Positions 43,259-52,966 are shown, numbered from the stretch's first letter. The stretch is 64,000 nucleotides of DNA from Heterotrichella gracilis (GCA_032358255.1 JAULBX010000002.1:124001-188000), one strand, 5' to 3'. Notes: a model not told the origin generated them from the letters alone. Made by a program: numbers and translations.

Positions 43259-43298
43259 TAGGTAATTTTACCTATTTTTATATAGGTAAAATTACCTA
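43259..43298. promoter_or_regulatory. Two tandem palindromes TAGGTAAnnTTACCTA (operator candidate)
   Basis: Site 1: TAGGTAATTTTACCTA (43259-43274). Site 2: TAGGTAAAATTACCTA (43283-43298). Each is a perfect 7-bp inverted repeat with 2-bp spacer, 24 bp centre to centre. They lie 52-91 bases upstream of the small-protein ATG at 43207; a weak TAAATTTA box on the minus strand lies nearer the gene. Strong operator for a dimeric regulator. Confidence 0.75.
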
Positions 43299-43458
43299 CC
43301 AGAGATCAAAAAAATTAACTAAAAATTGGCTGTATCGCTTATCCAATAAAGGTTTGAGCCGTTTTATCCGTTTTATAGAAAAAAACCGGTAAAAAAATTG
43401 AAAACCTCGAAAACTGGAAATTATCTGTGATAAAAAACAGGCGTTTTTGCATTCTTTT

Positions 43459-46400
43459 TTAAAAACTAGGGTTGCCGTGATGCGAGCGAGGTTTGTAGAC
43501 TTTGCTTAAATTGGATTTAAAATTAACATAGCTGATCCTTTTTCCATCGCGGTAAATGGAACGATTGATATTAAGGTCTTTTCTTTTTTCTTCATACGCT
43601 TTTACCTCAGCCGGATTATTCATATCAAAGCAAGCTCCGTCTTCAAAATTAATTCCTTCAAGATCGCCACTGTACCAAACACCATCCTTTTCATCATTAT
43701 TGTAAAAACCTATCTCATCCAGCTTTTGTTCAGGTGTGTAATAACGCCATAAACTATCGGGCAAACTATTTATTAATTTACCTGCAGCTCTTCTTAAACC
43801 ATTTGGATCGTATTTAATAAAATAGCCGCTGCCATTTTTAATTGTTTGTTTTCCGTTATTATCAAAAAAATCAACAATAAAGAAATCGGGTTCGGCTTTG
43901 TCTTGTTTTGTAAAACAATCGTAACTTAAGTCGATGTTAGTAATATATCCTTTACAACGCTTATTACCATTCGAATAAAACCCGGTATACGCTCCTTTAA
44001 TTCGTGTGGAATCGCCGGCACGAAATACAACGACAGAATCGTAAAAGGCAACGTTATGCAGCAGCTGTCCGTTTATAGAATAAAATTTCCAATTACCGGC
44101 AAAAGCACCTTTGCTGATTGTTCCTTCTGCAAGCTTTTGTCCATTATCGTAATAACTTTTAAAAGTACCCGATGCTTTATTAACCGTTGGATTGTTGTAC
44201 CTTTTTGAATTAGTAATAAAACTTTCCGAAGAAATTGTTTCTTTTGAAAGTGTGTATTGTGATAAGGCATCAAAAACTACCTCTTCTTTTAATTTGTTAT
44301 TTGGAAAATAAGTTCTTTTATTTTTAATTTTTTCATGATCTACATAAATACAGGATAAAGGTTTACCATCGCTGTAATAATAGATCAAAGAATCAACCAA
44401 AACATTATTCTTAAAATTTGCATAACAGGTAACATTATTATTTTGAAGGGTCATGTATTTTCCGTTCAGTTGACCTTTGTCAAATTGTATGAGACAAGTT
44501 AATTCTTTTTGTTTACTGTATTTACGATAATCGCCATCGGGTCTTCCATTTATAAAAGTGGCTTCAACCTTTACCGAACCGTCAGGATAAAATTCTTTAT
44601 AGCTTCCATTTAAAGTATCATTCTTAAACTCCATTTCAAAATTTTTATACAATATGTTCTTTTTAGATAGTTCGCCCCCACCAAAATTACTATACCATAT
44701 AAGATCGTCCGTTTCGTGATAATCGTTATCGTCTTTTTCGAATGTGTTGGCGTAAATAATGCAATTACCATCGCGCAAACCATTCTTGTAATATTGTTCG
44801 CGTAACGTACGGGCATTTTTTGGATGAGCAAAGAAATCAGCATGAAAATCGTATGGAATTCTTTTTGGTGTTTTTTTCCAATCTATTTCTGTCCAGAGGC
44901 CTTCTTTTTTTCCATCTGTAAAATTACCCGAGTTGGCATCTTCCTCATATGATATGTATGATACCAATTGTTTATCCTTTGACCATTTTTTTGATCTTTT
45001 ACCATAACTAAAACAATAATTGCCATTGAGCGGTGCATCATTTTTTGAATAGGTATTTTGTACAATTATCTTTTCAAAATTTACCGAGCTTACGCCAAAC
45101 TTCATGGTGGCCGAATGATCTTTTGAGTTGTTCCTAAGATCGATCTTGTTGAATGCAATAAAATCTTTTAAAATAAAAGGGTTGATCCTTGCTTTCTCAT
45201 CATAATGATCTTTACGGCTTATGTATTTAACAAGCCTTTCCCTCTTTATGTTTTCGGGCCAGTTATAATTTTCTTCGGTAAAATAAGCTGCTCTGTTCAG
45301 GTCATCCGTCTTGGTTAATGCGCCTGCACCCGAATTGTAAACTAATTTGTACTTTGGAATGTAGAAGGTCTCAACCGTATCATCATTATTGATGCTTCTT
45401 AAAATTACAATTGGCTTTGTACTGTTTGTATCTATTTTATCAGGTTGCAAATACTCGCTCTGCATTTTACGTACCTCTTCACCGTTAGGAATTCTTTTTC
45501 TGCTTAGGAACCATTTGCGTTTATATTTTGGACGAACATTATAGGATGTTTCAAAATACTTAAAACCTTTATTAAAGTACATTTGCACTTTAGATGTACT
45601 ATAAGAAGAACGGTTGTAAGTTGTAAATATTTGTTGACCCGGTTGCGGGTCCTTTACTGTTACATATCTTAAATAATTATATTTAGTATCGATCGAAGAA
45701 GAACCAATACTATCAAAAGGCAATAAGATCCCGTCTTTAAATTTAAGATCCATTTCGATGTTGCCATCGTAGTCGTATTTTTTATAATAACTCTTTATTT
45801 TGTTAGGTAAATACTCGCCAAAACTTCTTATCGCTTCGTTGTAAATAGATTTATCAGTCTCTAAAACCGTTTTTTCTGTAACATCATACTCCTTTGTAAG
45901 TCTGCCATTAGTATAATAAAATATAGTATCGCATTCTTTCCCTCCACAGTACTTTTCTTTTTGTTTTAAAACCATTTGGCTATAATACTTATAGGAATAG
46001 CCCTCTAAGATGCCATTTGCATAATTTTTAACTTCGAGCGTGTTGTAGCGCCCCTCGCCCATTTTCCATTCTCCATGCTTTAAACCGTTCTTTAAACTAC
46101 CTGTAGACACAGAGTATGGCTTTTTTTCATACCCCCTTCTTTTTTTACGCGCGTAGTTGTAAAACGAAGCTGCCCCTTCGGCGAGGTTATTTTTTACGGA
46201 TATTATTGCGCTTACCTGGGTGGTATCTGATAATACATATTTTTTCTTTCTTTTAAGGCCAAACTTTTTCTGGAAGGTGTAATTCTTAAATACCACATAC
46301 TCGCCATCAGGTATTTTAATACCCATGGCAGGAATATCATCGGAAGAGATGCGGTATGGATAAACGTAATAGGATTTGTTTTGAAATGTGTATTTACCAA

Positions 46401-46482
46401 TATTTTGGGCCTTTAAAGATAGGATACCCAAAAGGGTTAGCGTTATAAACAGGTATTTTTTTATCATCTTTCTTTTTATCAT
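43459..46482 (-). CDS. Large exported MORN-repeat (YwqK-like) protein
   Basis: 1007 residues from ATG 46482 (MIKRKMIKKYLFITLTLLGILSLKAQ, signal peptide); ATG 46467 is an equal choice. Seen: many MORN-variant units in a YwqK-like array, e.g. GSLKNGLKHGEWKMGEGRYN, NGILEGYSYKYY, NGRPDGDYRKYSKQK, NGKYMTLQNNNV, and DNGQKLAEGTISKGAFAGNWKFY, alternating with Tyr/Phe-rich strands. Known: the MORN_2/YwqK family is named for a Bacillus antitoxin, but most Bacteroidota members are exported proteins of unknown role. Upstream of, and on the same strand as, the DUF2235 operon, 240 bases from it, so probably separately transcribed. Confidence 0.82.
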   Translation of the reverse strand: MIKRKMIKKYLFITLTLLGILSLKAQNIGKYTFQNKSYYVYPYRISSDDIPAMGIKIPDGEYVVFKNYTFQKKFGLKRKKKYVLSDTTQVSAIISVKNNLAEGAASFYNYARKKRRGYEKKPYSVSTGSLKNGLKHGEWKMGEGRYNTLEVKNYANGILEGYSYKYYSQMVLKQKEKYCGGKECDTIFYYTNGRLTKEYDVTEKTVLETDKSIYNEAIRSFGEYLPNKIKSYYKKYDYDGNIEMDLKFKDGILLPFDSIGSSSIDTKYNYLRYVTVKDPQPGQQIFTTYNRSSYSTSKVQMYFNKGFKYFETSYNVRPKYKRKWFLSRKRIPNGEEVRKMQSEYLQPDKIDTNSTKPIVILRSINNDDTVETFYIPKYKLVYNSGAGALTKTDDLNRAAYFTEENYNWPENIKRERLVKYISRKDHYDEKARINPFILKDFIAFNKIDLRNNSKDHSATMKFGVSSVNFEKIIVQNTYSKNDAPLNGNYCFSYGKRSKKWSKDKQLVSYISYEEDANSGNFTDGKKEGLWTEIDWKKTPKRIPYDFHADFFAHPKNARTLREQYYKNGLRDGNCIIYANTFEKDDNDYHETDDLIWYSNFGGGELSKKNILYKNFEMEFKNDTLNGSYKEFYPDGSVKVEATFINGRPDGDYRKYSKQKELTCLIQFDKGQLNGKYMTLQNNNVTCYANFKNNVLVDSLIYYYSDGKPLSCIYVDHEKIKNKRTYFPNNKLKEEVVFDALSQYTLSKETISSESFITNSKRYNNPTVNKASGTFKSYYDNGQKLAEGTISKGAFAGNWKFYSINGQLLHNVAFYDSVVVFRAGDSTRIKGAYTGFYSNGNKRCKGYITNIDLSYDCFTKQDKAEPDFFIVDFFDNNGKQTIKNGSGYFIKYDPNGLRRAAGKLINSLPDSLWRYYTPEQKLDEIGFYNNDEKDGVWYSGDLEGINFEDGACFDMNNPAEVKAYEEKRKDLNINRSIYRDGKRISYVNFKSNLSKVYKPRSHHGNPSF

Positions 46483-46751
46483 AACGTTTTTCTTCAATAA
46501 AGTAACAACAACTTGTATTAGCAATTTAAGTAAAATGGCCGATTTAGTATATTTTTAAAAATGTGGGTTACCATAAATAATTTTATTCACCATTTAAATA
46601 ACGCTATTTACCAATAGAAATTGCCTTGTAATATGTCTGTAACTATTGTAAATAATGGAAAAACAAGTTTTCTCAATAGAAAACGCTTGTAAAAACAGTT
46701 TAAAACTCGCCTTCACTTGTTCATAAAAACATAATTGCTTTTTGTAATGTA
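46483..46751. other. Divergent intergenic region before the SWIB gene
   Basis: Region between the MORN protein (-) and SWIB gene (+). Apart from the promoter at 46752-46783 I see AT-rich sequence with ACCATAAATAATTTTATTCA and further single-strand A/T runs, no hairpin or RNA gene. Confidence 0.4.
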
Positions 46752-46783
46752 TTTGCTTTGGAAGAGAAAATAATATAGATTTG
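46752..46783 (+). promoter_or_regulatory. Promoter of the SWIB/histone-like gene
   Basis: -33 TTTG (46752-46755), 20-base spacer, -7 TAGATTTG (46776-46783) fitting TAnnTTTG exactly. The start would be near 46790, giving a short leader to ATG 46813. This is the best promoter in the window. Confidence 0.75.
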
Positions 46784-46812
46784 TTACTATAATCTAAAAA
46801 AACTATAAAACA

Positions 46813-47214
46813 ATGGCAAAAAAAGCAAAAAAAGCAGCTCCTAAAAAAGCAGCTAAGAAAGCAGCTCCAAAAAAAGCAGCTAAGAAAGCAGCTAAAAAAG
46901 CAGCTCCAAAAAAAGCAGCTAAAAAAGCAGCTCCAAAAAAAGCAGCTAAGAAAAAAAGAATCGGTACTCCGGGAGTAGGTTTAAACAAACCGTATAACGT
47001 TAGTGCAGCTTTAGGAGAAATTGTAGGTAACAAAGCAATGCCTCGTACTGAAGTTGTAAAAAAACTTTGGGTTTATATCAAAGCTAACAAATTACAAGAT
47101 TCAAAAAACAAGCGTATGATCAATGCTGATGCTAAACTAAAACCAATTTTTAGTGGTAAAGGTCAAGTATCTATGTTTGAAATGGGTAAACACTTATCTA
47201 AACACTTAAGCTAA
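46813..47214 (+). CDS. SWIB/MDM2-domain protein with histone-H1-like Lys/Ala-rich tail
   Basis: 133 residues, ATG 46813. Seen: residues 1-50 are almost only Lys, Ala and Pro in repeats of AAKKAAPKK, encoded by near-identical 18-27-base DNA repeats; then a SWIB domain (about 55-133: GVGLNKPYNVSAALGEIVG, KKLWVYIKANKLQDSKNKRMI, LKPIFSGKGQVSMFEMGKHL). Known: SWIB domains bind partners in chromatin complexes of eukaryotes and in Chlamydia; such fusions with H1-like tails are common in Bacteroidota and thought to bind DNA and compact the nucleoid. Strong promoter and terminator suggest a highly expressed single gene. Confidence 0.95.
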   Translation: MAKKAKKAAPKKAAKKAAPKKAAKKAAKKAAPKKAAKKAAPKKAAKKKRIGTPGVGLNKPYNVSAALGEIVGNKAMPRTEVVKKLWVYIKANKLQDSKNKRMINADAKLKPIFSGKGQVSMFEMGKHLSKHLS

Positions 47215-47233
47215 GTTTTTACACTTAATATTA

Positions 47234-47262
47234 AAACCCCCGAAATTATTTTCGGGGGTTTT
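47234..47262 (+). terminator. Intrinsic terminator after the SWIB gene
   Basis: AACCCCCGAAA-TTATT-TTCGGGGGTT followed by TTTTTATTTT, 20 bases past the stop. Confidence 0.9.
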
Positions 47263-47392
47263 TTTATTTTGTATAGTCAATCTTTAGTGGGACGCCGAAA
47301 AATTTAAAAACATTTTGCACTAATAAATAATTACCTTTTTATTTTTTTCTGAATTGCCTTCATTTTGGTTTATAAATTACGATATTAGATGT

Positions 47393-48907
47393 ATGAATAC
47401 TATTTCAAAAAAGCCCGATGTGGTTCTAATAGGTGCAGGCATCATGAGTGCCACGCTTGGCATTTTTTTAAAAGAATTAGAACCTGCATTAACTATAGAA
47501 GTTATAGAACGTTTGGATGTAATTGCCGGCGAAAGTTCTGACGCCTGGAATAATGCAGGCACAGGGCATTCTGCATTCTGCGAACTTAATTATACACCGC
47601 AAAAAGAAGACGGCTCAATTGACATTTCCAAAGCAGTAAAAATTGCAGAATCTTTTGAACTTTCAAGACAGTTTTGGTCGTATTTAGTTGAGAAGGGATC
47701 CATCAAATCTCCCGAAACGTTTATCACTAACATTCCTCACATTAGTTTTGTGTGGGGCGCAGAAAATGTTTTTTACTTACGAAAACGTTATAAGGCTTTG
47801 ATTGAAAATCCCTTATTTAAAGGAATGCTTTATTCAGAAAAATGGCCGCAACTGGAAAAGTGGATGCCGCTTGTTATGGCTGGGCGCGATCCCGGTGTTG
47901 AAGTGGCCGCAACCTATATGGAGATTGGAACCGATATAAATTTTGGCGCGCTCACAAGATCCTTATTCGAACATCTAAAAACTTTACCCGGGGTAAATAT
48001 TCAATTAAGTTGCGAAGTGCGTGATCTTGATAAAGAAGACAACGGGCAATGGAACGTAACAGTAAAGAATTTAAACACAGATGAGAAAACGCATCTTTTG
48101 GCAAACTTTGTTTTTATTGGCGCAGGTGGTGGTTCTTTACCCCTGCTCGAAAAATCAAATATTGAAGAGGCTGAAGGTTTCGGCGGTTTTCCGGTTAGCG
48201 GACAATGGCTGCGGTGCACCAATCAAAAAATAATTGAACAACATCACGCAAAAGTTTATGGAAAAGCGTCTGTTGGCTCACCACCCATGTCGGTACCCCA
48301 TTTGGATACACGTATCATCAATGGGAAAAAGAATTTGCTGTTTGGTCCGTATGCTGGATTTTCAACTAAGTTCTTAAAGCATGGATCCTATTGGGATCTC
48401 ACCTCTTCACTTGAATTAGATAATCTTTTTCCAATGTTGTCGGCAGGCATTCATAATATTCCTCTTACAAAATATTTAATTCATCAGGCAACGCAATCTC
48501 ACGAAGATCGGGTTGAAGCACTTAAAGATTATTTTCCTTTTGGCCGGATACAGGATTGGGAACTTGAAATTGCCGGGCAACGGGTGCAAGTGATAAAAAA
48601 AGATGAAGAAGAAGGTGGCGTGCTTGAATTTGGAACAGAGATCGTTAATGCGGGCGATGGCTCTTTAGCTGCATTGTTAGGTGCTTCGCCTGGCGCTTCA
48701 ACTTCGGTTGGTATTATGCTTGACGTTTTAAAAAAATGCTTTAAAACAAAAATAAATTCGCCCGAATGGCAAACTAAACTAAAACAACTTATTCCATCTT
48801 ACGGACAACCGTTATCACAAAATGAAGAATTATGTTACAAAACCAGGAAAGCATCCGCTACGCAATTAGGCCTTAGTTATTTCGAGCATTCCAACCCTGT
48901 TTTATAA
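47393..48907 (+). CDS. mqo: Malate:quinone oxidoreductase
   Basis: Oxidises malate to oxaloacetate at the membrane and passes electrons to quinone, replacing or supplementing malate dehydrogenase. Seen: FAD-binding start PDVVLIGAGIMSATLGIF, WNNAGTGHSAFCELNYTP, GRDPGVEVAATYMEIGTDINFGALT and FIGAGGGSLPLLEKSN and VGSPPMSVPHLDTRI, the core Mqo motifs. 504 residues from ATG 47393, the usual length; the ORF extends upstream to 47354 only through a TTG that lacks a conserved N-terminus. Alone, with convergent neighbour 7 bases away. Confidence 0.96.
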   Translation: MNTISKKPDVVLIGAGIMSATLGIFLKELEPALTIEVIERLDVIAGESSDAWNNAGTGHSAFCELNYTPQKEDGSIDISKAVKIAESFELSRQFWSYLVEKGSIKSPETFITNIPHISFVWGAENVFYLRKRYKALIENPLFKGMLYSEKWPQLEKWMPLVMAGRDPGVEVAATYMEIGTDINFGALTRSLFEHLKTLPGVNIQLSCEVRDLDKEDNGQWNVTVKNLNTDEKTHLLANFVFIGAGGGSLPLLEKSNIEEAEGFGGFPVSGQWLRCTNQKIIEQHHAKVYGKASVGSPPMSVPHLDTRIINGKKNLLFGPYAGFSTKFLKHGSYWDLTSSLELDNLFPMLSAGIHNIPLTKYLIHQATQSHEDRVEALKDYFPFGRIQDWELEIAGQRVQVIKKDEEEGGVLEFGTEIVNAGDGSLAALLGASPGASTSVGIMLDVLKKCFKTKINSPEWQTKLKQLIPSYGQPLSQNEELCYKTRKASATQLGLSYFEHSNPVL

Positions 48908-48914
48908 TTTAAAA

Positions 48915-51900
48915 CTATCTGCCATTCAAAACAAATGCTCCCCAATAATATGGTTCAGGATATTTTTTTTTAACTTCCAACTGAGCATCTTTGAATGCTG
49001 AATATAGATCGCCGCTGGCTGTCCATTTGCTGTATAGGGCAATCATCAATTCCGTTGTAGCATCGTCGCTAACTGCCCACAGCGACATAATTATGGATTT
49101 AGAACCCGCTAATTTAAAGGCGCGTTGTAAACCAAAAACACCTTCACCGTTCTTAACCTTTCCTAAACCGGTTTGACAGGCGCTTAACACAACTAATTCT
49201 GTTTTATCAAGATCCAGTCCCATTGCCTCGTAAGCAGTTAAAATGCCGTCTTCAAATTCTTTTAATTGTTTTATATTAGATGTGTTTAAAGAATAGGTGT
49301 TATTTGCACCACTAAAAAATATTCCTGAACGCATCATAGGGTTTTTATAATAAGCCTGTTCTGTTTTTGAAAGTTCGGCCAGAGTCTCTTCCGGAAAATC
49401 TTCCAGGAAAAAACCGTGAGTTGCAAAATGTAAAACATCAGGGCTTTTTATTTTTTTAATGTCCGCTTCATTTGCTTTTTCTTCTGTAAGCAGCGTTGCT
49501 TTAACCGACATTTTATCCAATTGCGATTTGATAGTTTCTACTTCTGTTTTTGTTCCAGGCAATTCATCCAGCACAAAACCAAAACCTCCTCTAATTGCAA
49601 GATCGTTACCAAAATTCTGTTTGTTCTGCGGTAGCTGACTAAGATCATAACTGAATTTTGGATTACCCACCAAAAACGCATTTACAGGGGTTTTTGAAGG
49701 GTGTTGTTTTATATCAATTAGGTCGCGAAGCGTTGTGAGAAAATGAAAATTCTTTTCCTCGATTAGATATTTATTTGTTGCGGCGTTAAATAGTGTATTT
49801 AAATTAATTTGATTATAAATACCATCTGGTGAAACATAAACCGTATTAAAATTACCTATTTTTTCACTCATGCCTTTCCATAAACGACGATAAAGATCCG
49901 GTTCATCTTTTTTATTGTCGACACTTGTTCGGTAAAGCGTTAGTACTTCATCTTCCCATTTTAATGGTCGGTCAATCATAAAAATAGTGGGCGTACCAGT
50001 ATTTTTTATGATTATATAGGTATAATTTGTGCCGCCGCTATCATTTTGATAAACAAGGTTGGCGCGCATAATTTCTACGGCGCACTCGTTCGGCTTCAAT
50101 TGTTTTTGTATGTTTTGCCAGGTTATTTTTTCGTTACCCGTAAAATTACTTTGCGATACCTTAAGCGAAATATCTTTCTCCATTTGGTCTGCTTCCTTTT
50201 TTAAAGCGGCTACTTCTGTTTGCGAAGCAGTGTATTCATCCGTATTTAACGACATTAGTTTCGAGATATTTTCACGATTCAACTTTAATTGATCATACTT
50301 TTTATTCAATACAGGATCGTTCAGCAAGGCAAGATTCTTTTTTATTTTTGAAAGGTTATTCAATAAAATGCCTTTTGTTTGAAGTCGGAAATTAAGCAGC
50401 ACCTGAATTAGGTCTGGATATTTTTCGGCATGATTTGAAATGGTTGTGTAAAACGCTTTTACCGCGCTTTCAAGATTATCAAGAAACTGTAATTTTTCAG
50501 CTTCGGTCATATAACTAAAATTGGCATCCAACTCCCCGTATTTTAATTGCAAATATTTATTAAAATAATCTATTGCTGTTTGTGTTTTATCAAGATCGGC
50601 CGATACCTGAGCCTTTTGAAGATAGATATTTGCAATATCGTTCTTTGAGGTAATTACTTTGCTTTCAATTAACTTAATAGCTTCGTTAATCAAAAGTTCA
50701 GCCTGTTCGGGCAGACCAAAAGCTTTTAAAGTAGCGCTGAAATTTATTAATAAAGCTATGGTTTGCTCTAAATTTACTTTCAGATTTCCGTTGAGTACTT
50801 CTGAAATTTTAGAAATGTAAGTTGTAGCCTCTTCATACTTTTTTTGTTCCCATAACATATAACTTATAGAAATATAAATATTACCCATTTCAATATTATT
50901 ATCGCCATATATTCTTTTAGAATAATTTAAAGCGTCATCATAATATTTTTTTGCCTTTTTGTATACTTTTCGTTGTGCATAATACTGTGCCAGGTTCTCG
51001 GAAAAAGTGATGCGTTTAAGTGTATCCTGTAATTTAGGGTTGATCAATCCTTTTTCAAGCTCTGCTACAAGTTCTTCGGTCTCTGTTTCGCGACCAACAG
51101 ATGTGTAAAAAAATAAAAGATTATTTACCGAAGTAAGGTAGTTATCAAAACGCACCCGTTTAAGCGACCTTTTTATTTCAATTGCCTTTGTGTAAAATTG
51201 TTCTGTTTCGGTAAATTTGTTCATACGTGCATAGGTGTATCCAAGATTATTAAGGACGCCCGCATACTCCGGTGAATTTTCGCCATAATGCTTTAAGTAC
51301 AAATTTTTTGCTCTCATAAATGCAGAGAGCGCTTCATCGTGTCTGTAAATATCCGTTAAAAGAGTGCCATAGTCCATTAAAAAAACGGCAAACTGCGGAT
51401 CCAGCGTGTCTTTATTTTTCATAAAAATAGTTTCAGCTTTCTCAAAAGTTTCGAGGGCTTTTTTCTCATATAACATGTCCACATATAAAAGTGCCATCGC
51501 ACTATACACTGTTGGATATTCTATTTCGCTACTAAGGTTCTCTTTCTCGCAAAAAGTTGCGGCCTCCCTATAAAGTGCTTCTGCTTCCGGAAATTTGTAG
51601 AGGTAATGATTGCATTCTGCCAGGCCGATAATGATTGAAGCAACATCCTTCTTTTTGTATGAGTTGTTCTTGCACAAATTATAAGCTTTTTGAAATTGAG
51701 GCAAAGCATCGTTATAAAGCCCCATATCTTTTATAACAGCGCCAAAATTTTTACGGAGATAAATTTCTGTAGCTGGTTTTGGTACGTTGGCATCAATTGT
51801 TTCTGAAATAGCATAAAGTATTTCCAAACCTTCATCTACCTTTTCGTTAAAGATCAAATACACTGCATTATCTGACTTTAGTGTAAGAAGGTCATCTGCA

Positions 51901-52076
51901 CTTATTTTTTTATCCGTTGACGCTTCGTTTAAAGCCTGTTTTGAAAGCTCTAATGCTTTTAGAAAACGTGAGAGCTCAAATTCTTTTTCAGCTTCTTGCT
52001 GCAGTTTTTTATAAGTCTGTGCATTTAAAAATTGACTAAGAAATAAATAAGACAGTATTAAAATAATTTTTTTCAT
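48915..52076 (-). CDS. Secreted TPR-CHAT protein (caspase-like protease)
   Basis: 1053 residues from ATG 52076 (MKKIILILSYLFLSQFLNAQ, signal peptide; a second ATG lies at 52085). Seen: about ten tetratricopeptide repeats (about 25-480, e.g. EYAGVLNNLGYTYARMNKF), a helical linker and C-terminal CHAT domain (about 740-1053) with VLHFATHGFFLEDF (catalytic His about 887) and VVLSACQTGLGKV (catalytic Cys about 967). Known: CHAT domains are caspase-like proteases, some activated as gasdermin- or CRISPR-linked effectors. Here it has a signal peptide, unusual for a cytosolic protease. Substrate unknown. Confidence 0.92.
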   Translation of the reverse strand: MKKIILILSYLFLSQFLNAQTYKKLQQEAEKEFELSRFLKALELSKQALNEASTDKKISADDLLTLKSDNAVYLIFNEKVDEGLEILYAISETIDANVPKPATEIYLRKNFGAVIKDMGLYNDALPQFQKAYNLCKNNSYKKKDVASIIIGLAECNHYLYKFPEAEALYREAATFCEKENLSSEIEYPTVYSAMALLYVDMLYEKKALETFEKAETIFMKNKDTLDPQFAVFLMDYGTLLTDIYRHDEALSAFMRAKNLYLKHYGENSPEYAGVLNNLGYTYARMNKFTETEQFYTKAIEIKRSLKRVRFDNYLTSVNNLLFFYTSVGRETETEELVAELEKGLINPKLQDTLKRITFSENLAQYYAQRKVYKKAKKYYDDALNYSKRIYGDNNIEMGNIYISISYMLWEQKKYEEATTYISKISEVLNGNLKVNLEQTIALLINFSATLKAFGLPEQAELLINEAIKLIESKVITSKNDIANIYLQKAQVSADLDKTQTAIDYFNKYLQLKYGELDANFSYMTEAEKLQFLDNLESAVKAFYTTISNHAEKYPDLIQVLLNFRLQTKGILLNNLSKIKKNLALLNDPVLNKKYDQLKLNRENISKLMSLNTDEYTASQTEVAALKKEADQMEKDISLKVSQSNFTGNEKITWQNIQKQLKPNECAVEIMRANLVYQNDSGGTNYTYIIIKNTGTPTIFMIDRPLKWEDEVLTLYRTSVDNKKDEPDLYRRLWKGMSEKIGNFNTVYVSPDGIYNQINLNTLFNAATNKYLIEEKNFHFLTTLRDLIDIKQHPSKTPVNAFLVGNPKFSYDLSQLPQNKQNFGNDLAIRGGFGFVLDELPGTKTEVETIKSQLDKMSVKATLLTEEKANEADIKKIKSPDVLHFATHGFFLEDFPEETLAELSKTEQAYYKNPMMRSGIFFSGANNTYSLNTSNIKQLKEFEDGILTAYEAMGLDLDKTELVVLSACQTGLGKVKNGEGVFGLQRAFKLAGSKSIIMSLWAVSDDATTELMIALYSKWTASGDLYSAFKDAQLEVKKKYPEPYYWGAFVLNGR

Positions 52077-52156
52077 CACTGGCATTTGTTGCCAAATATG
52101 ACAAAAAAACCGCGATAAAAATGCCGTATACGATGAAATACGTACTAGTGGGTATA

Positions 52157-52783
52157 TCAGGCTTTTTTGACTTTCTTTTTTGTGGGCACAAATTGCTCAT
52201 CAATACTGGAAACGAACAGATCTGTTCCATAAACCTTACCTTCTTTGTTGATACAAAAAGCCAGGCCATGTGCTTTATGCGACGAGCCCAACATGTTTTG
52301 ATTATGCCCAGGCGAGTTCTTCCAGATCTTAAAAGAATATGCGGCAATTTTAGTGGCAATATCATTATCATTCTTTCCTTCTACTTCGTAATGGTACAAA
52401 ATATTCTCTGCCGACCAATGAGCAGAGCCTTTGCAGGAAGTTGTATACTTGTATCGATCGCCAGGATCTATACCTGAATAGCATCTTGTTCCCTTTTTTT
52501 CGTCGTGCGATAGGGTTCCATTAGTACTCATCCAGTAGTTATGGTTGCGTGCGGTTAGCCATGCAGCTTCATCCCAGGCAATTGCTTCTAATTTATTCTT
52601 AAGCCTATACTCATTTAAAAGTTTATGGAATTTCTTTGCAGCCAAGCGCTCGATCTTTTGTACCTTATCTTTTTCGGCAGCTTCCAATAATTTTGAAATG
52701 TTTGATGCCCTGCAAATTTGAGCTTGCATATTGTTGTTTAAAATAACAAACATTAATCCTAAGAGAAATGATAGAGTTTTCAT
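52157..52783 (-). CDS. CAP-domain (SCP/PR-1-like) secreted protein
   Basis: 208 residues from ATG 52783 (MKTLSFLLGLMFVILNNNMQAQ, signal peptide); the long reading from 52867 only adds a non-conserved stretch. Seen: CAP core with LNEYRLKNKLEAIAWDEAAW, NHNYWMSTNGTLSHDEKKG, ENILYHYEVEG and the family signature FKIWKNSPGHNQNMLGSSHKA. Known: CAP proteins bind lipids or metal, role in bacteria unclear. Secreted; no sorting tail. Followed by a basic stretch PTKKKVKKA. Confidence 0.9.
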   Translation of the reverse strand: MKTLSFLLGLMFVILNNNMQAQICRASNISKLLEAAEKDKVQKIERLAAKKFHKLLNEYRLKNKLEAIAWDEAAWLTARNHNYWMSTNGTLSHDEKKGTRCYSGIDPGDRYKYTTSCKGSAHWSAENILYHYEVEGKNDNDIATKIAAYSFKIWKNSPGHNQNMLGSSHKAHGLAFCINKEGKVYGTDLFVSSIDEQFVPTKKKVKKA

Positions 52784-52932
52784 AGGTAGATATTCATCGT
52801 TTTTTATTGTTATTTGGAGTACGCTGTGCCTTCTAATATTTTGATGTGAACTTTTATTATTTTCCATAAAAAAAAATGAAAAGCATCGGAAATTTGGTCA
52901 GACCTGCCCCCGGCTGTACCCTCAAAAACAAA

Positions 52933-52963
52933 AAACCCCTAATACCAATGGTTTTAGGGGTTT
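52933..52963 (-). terminator. Intrinsic terminator (bidirectional)
   Basis: AAACCCCTAA-TACCAATGGTT-TTAGGGGTTT with flanking A and T runs. On the minus strand it follows the tRNA-Cys/structured region. Confidence 0.8.
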
Positions 52964-52966
52964 TTA

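Noticed and set aside
43459-46482. Toxin-antitoxin reading of the YwqK-like protein
   Set aside because: The family name comes from a Bacillus antitoxin, but this is a 1000-residue exported MORN-repeat protein with no partner toxin nearby.
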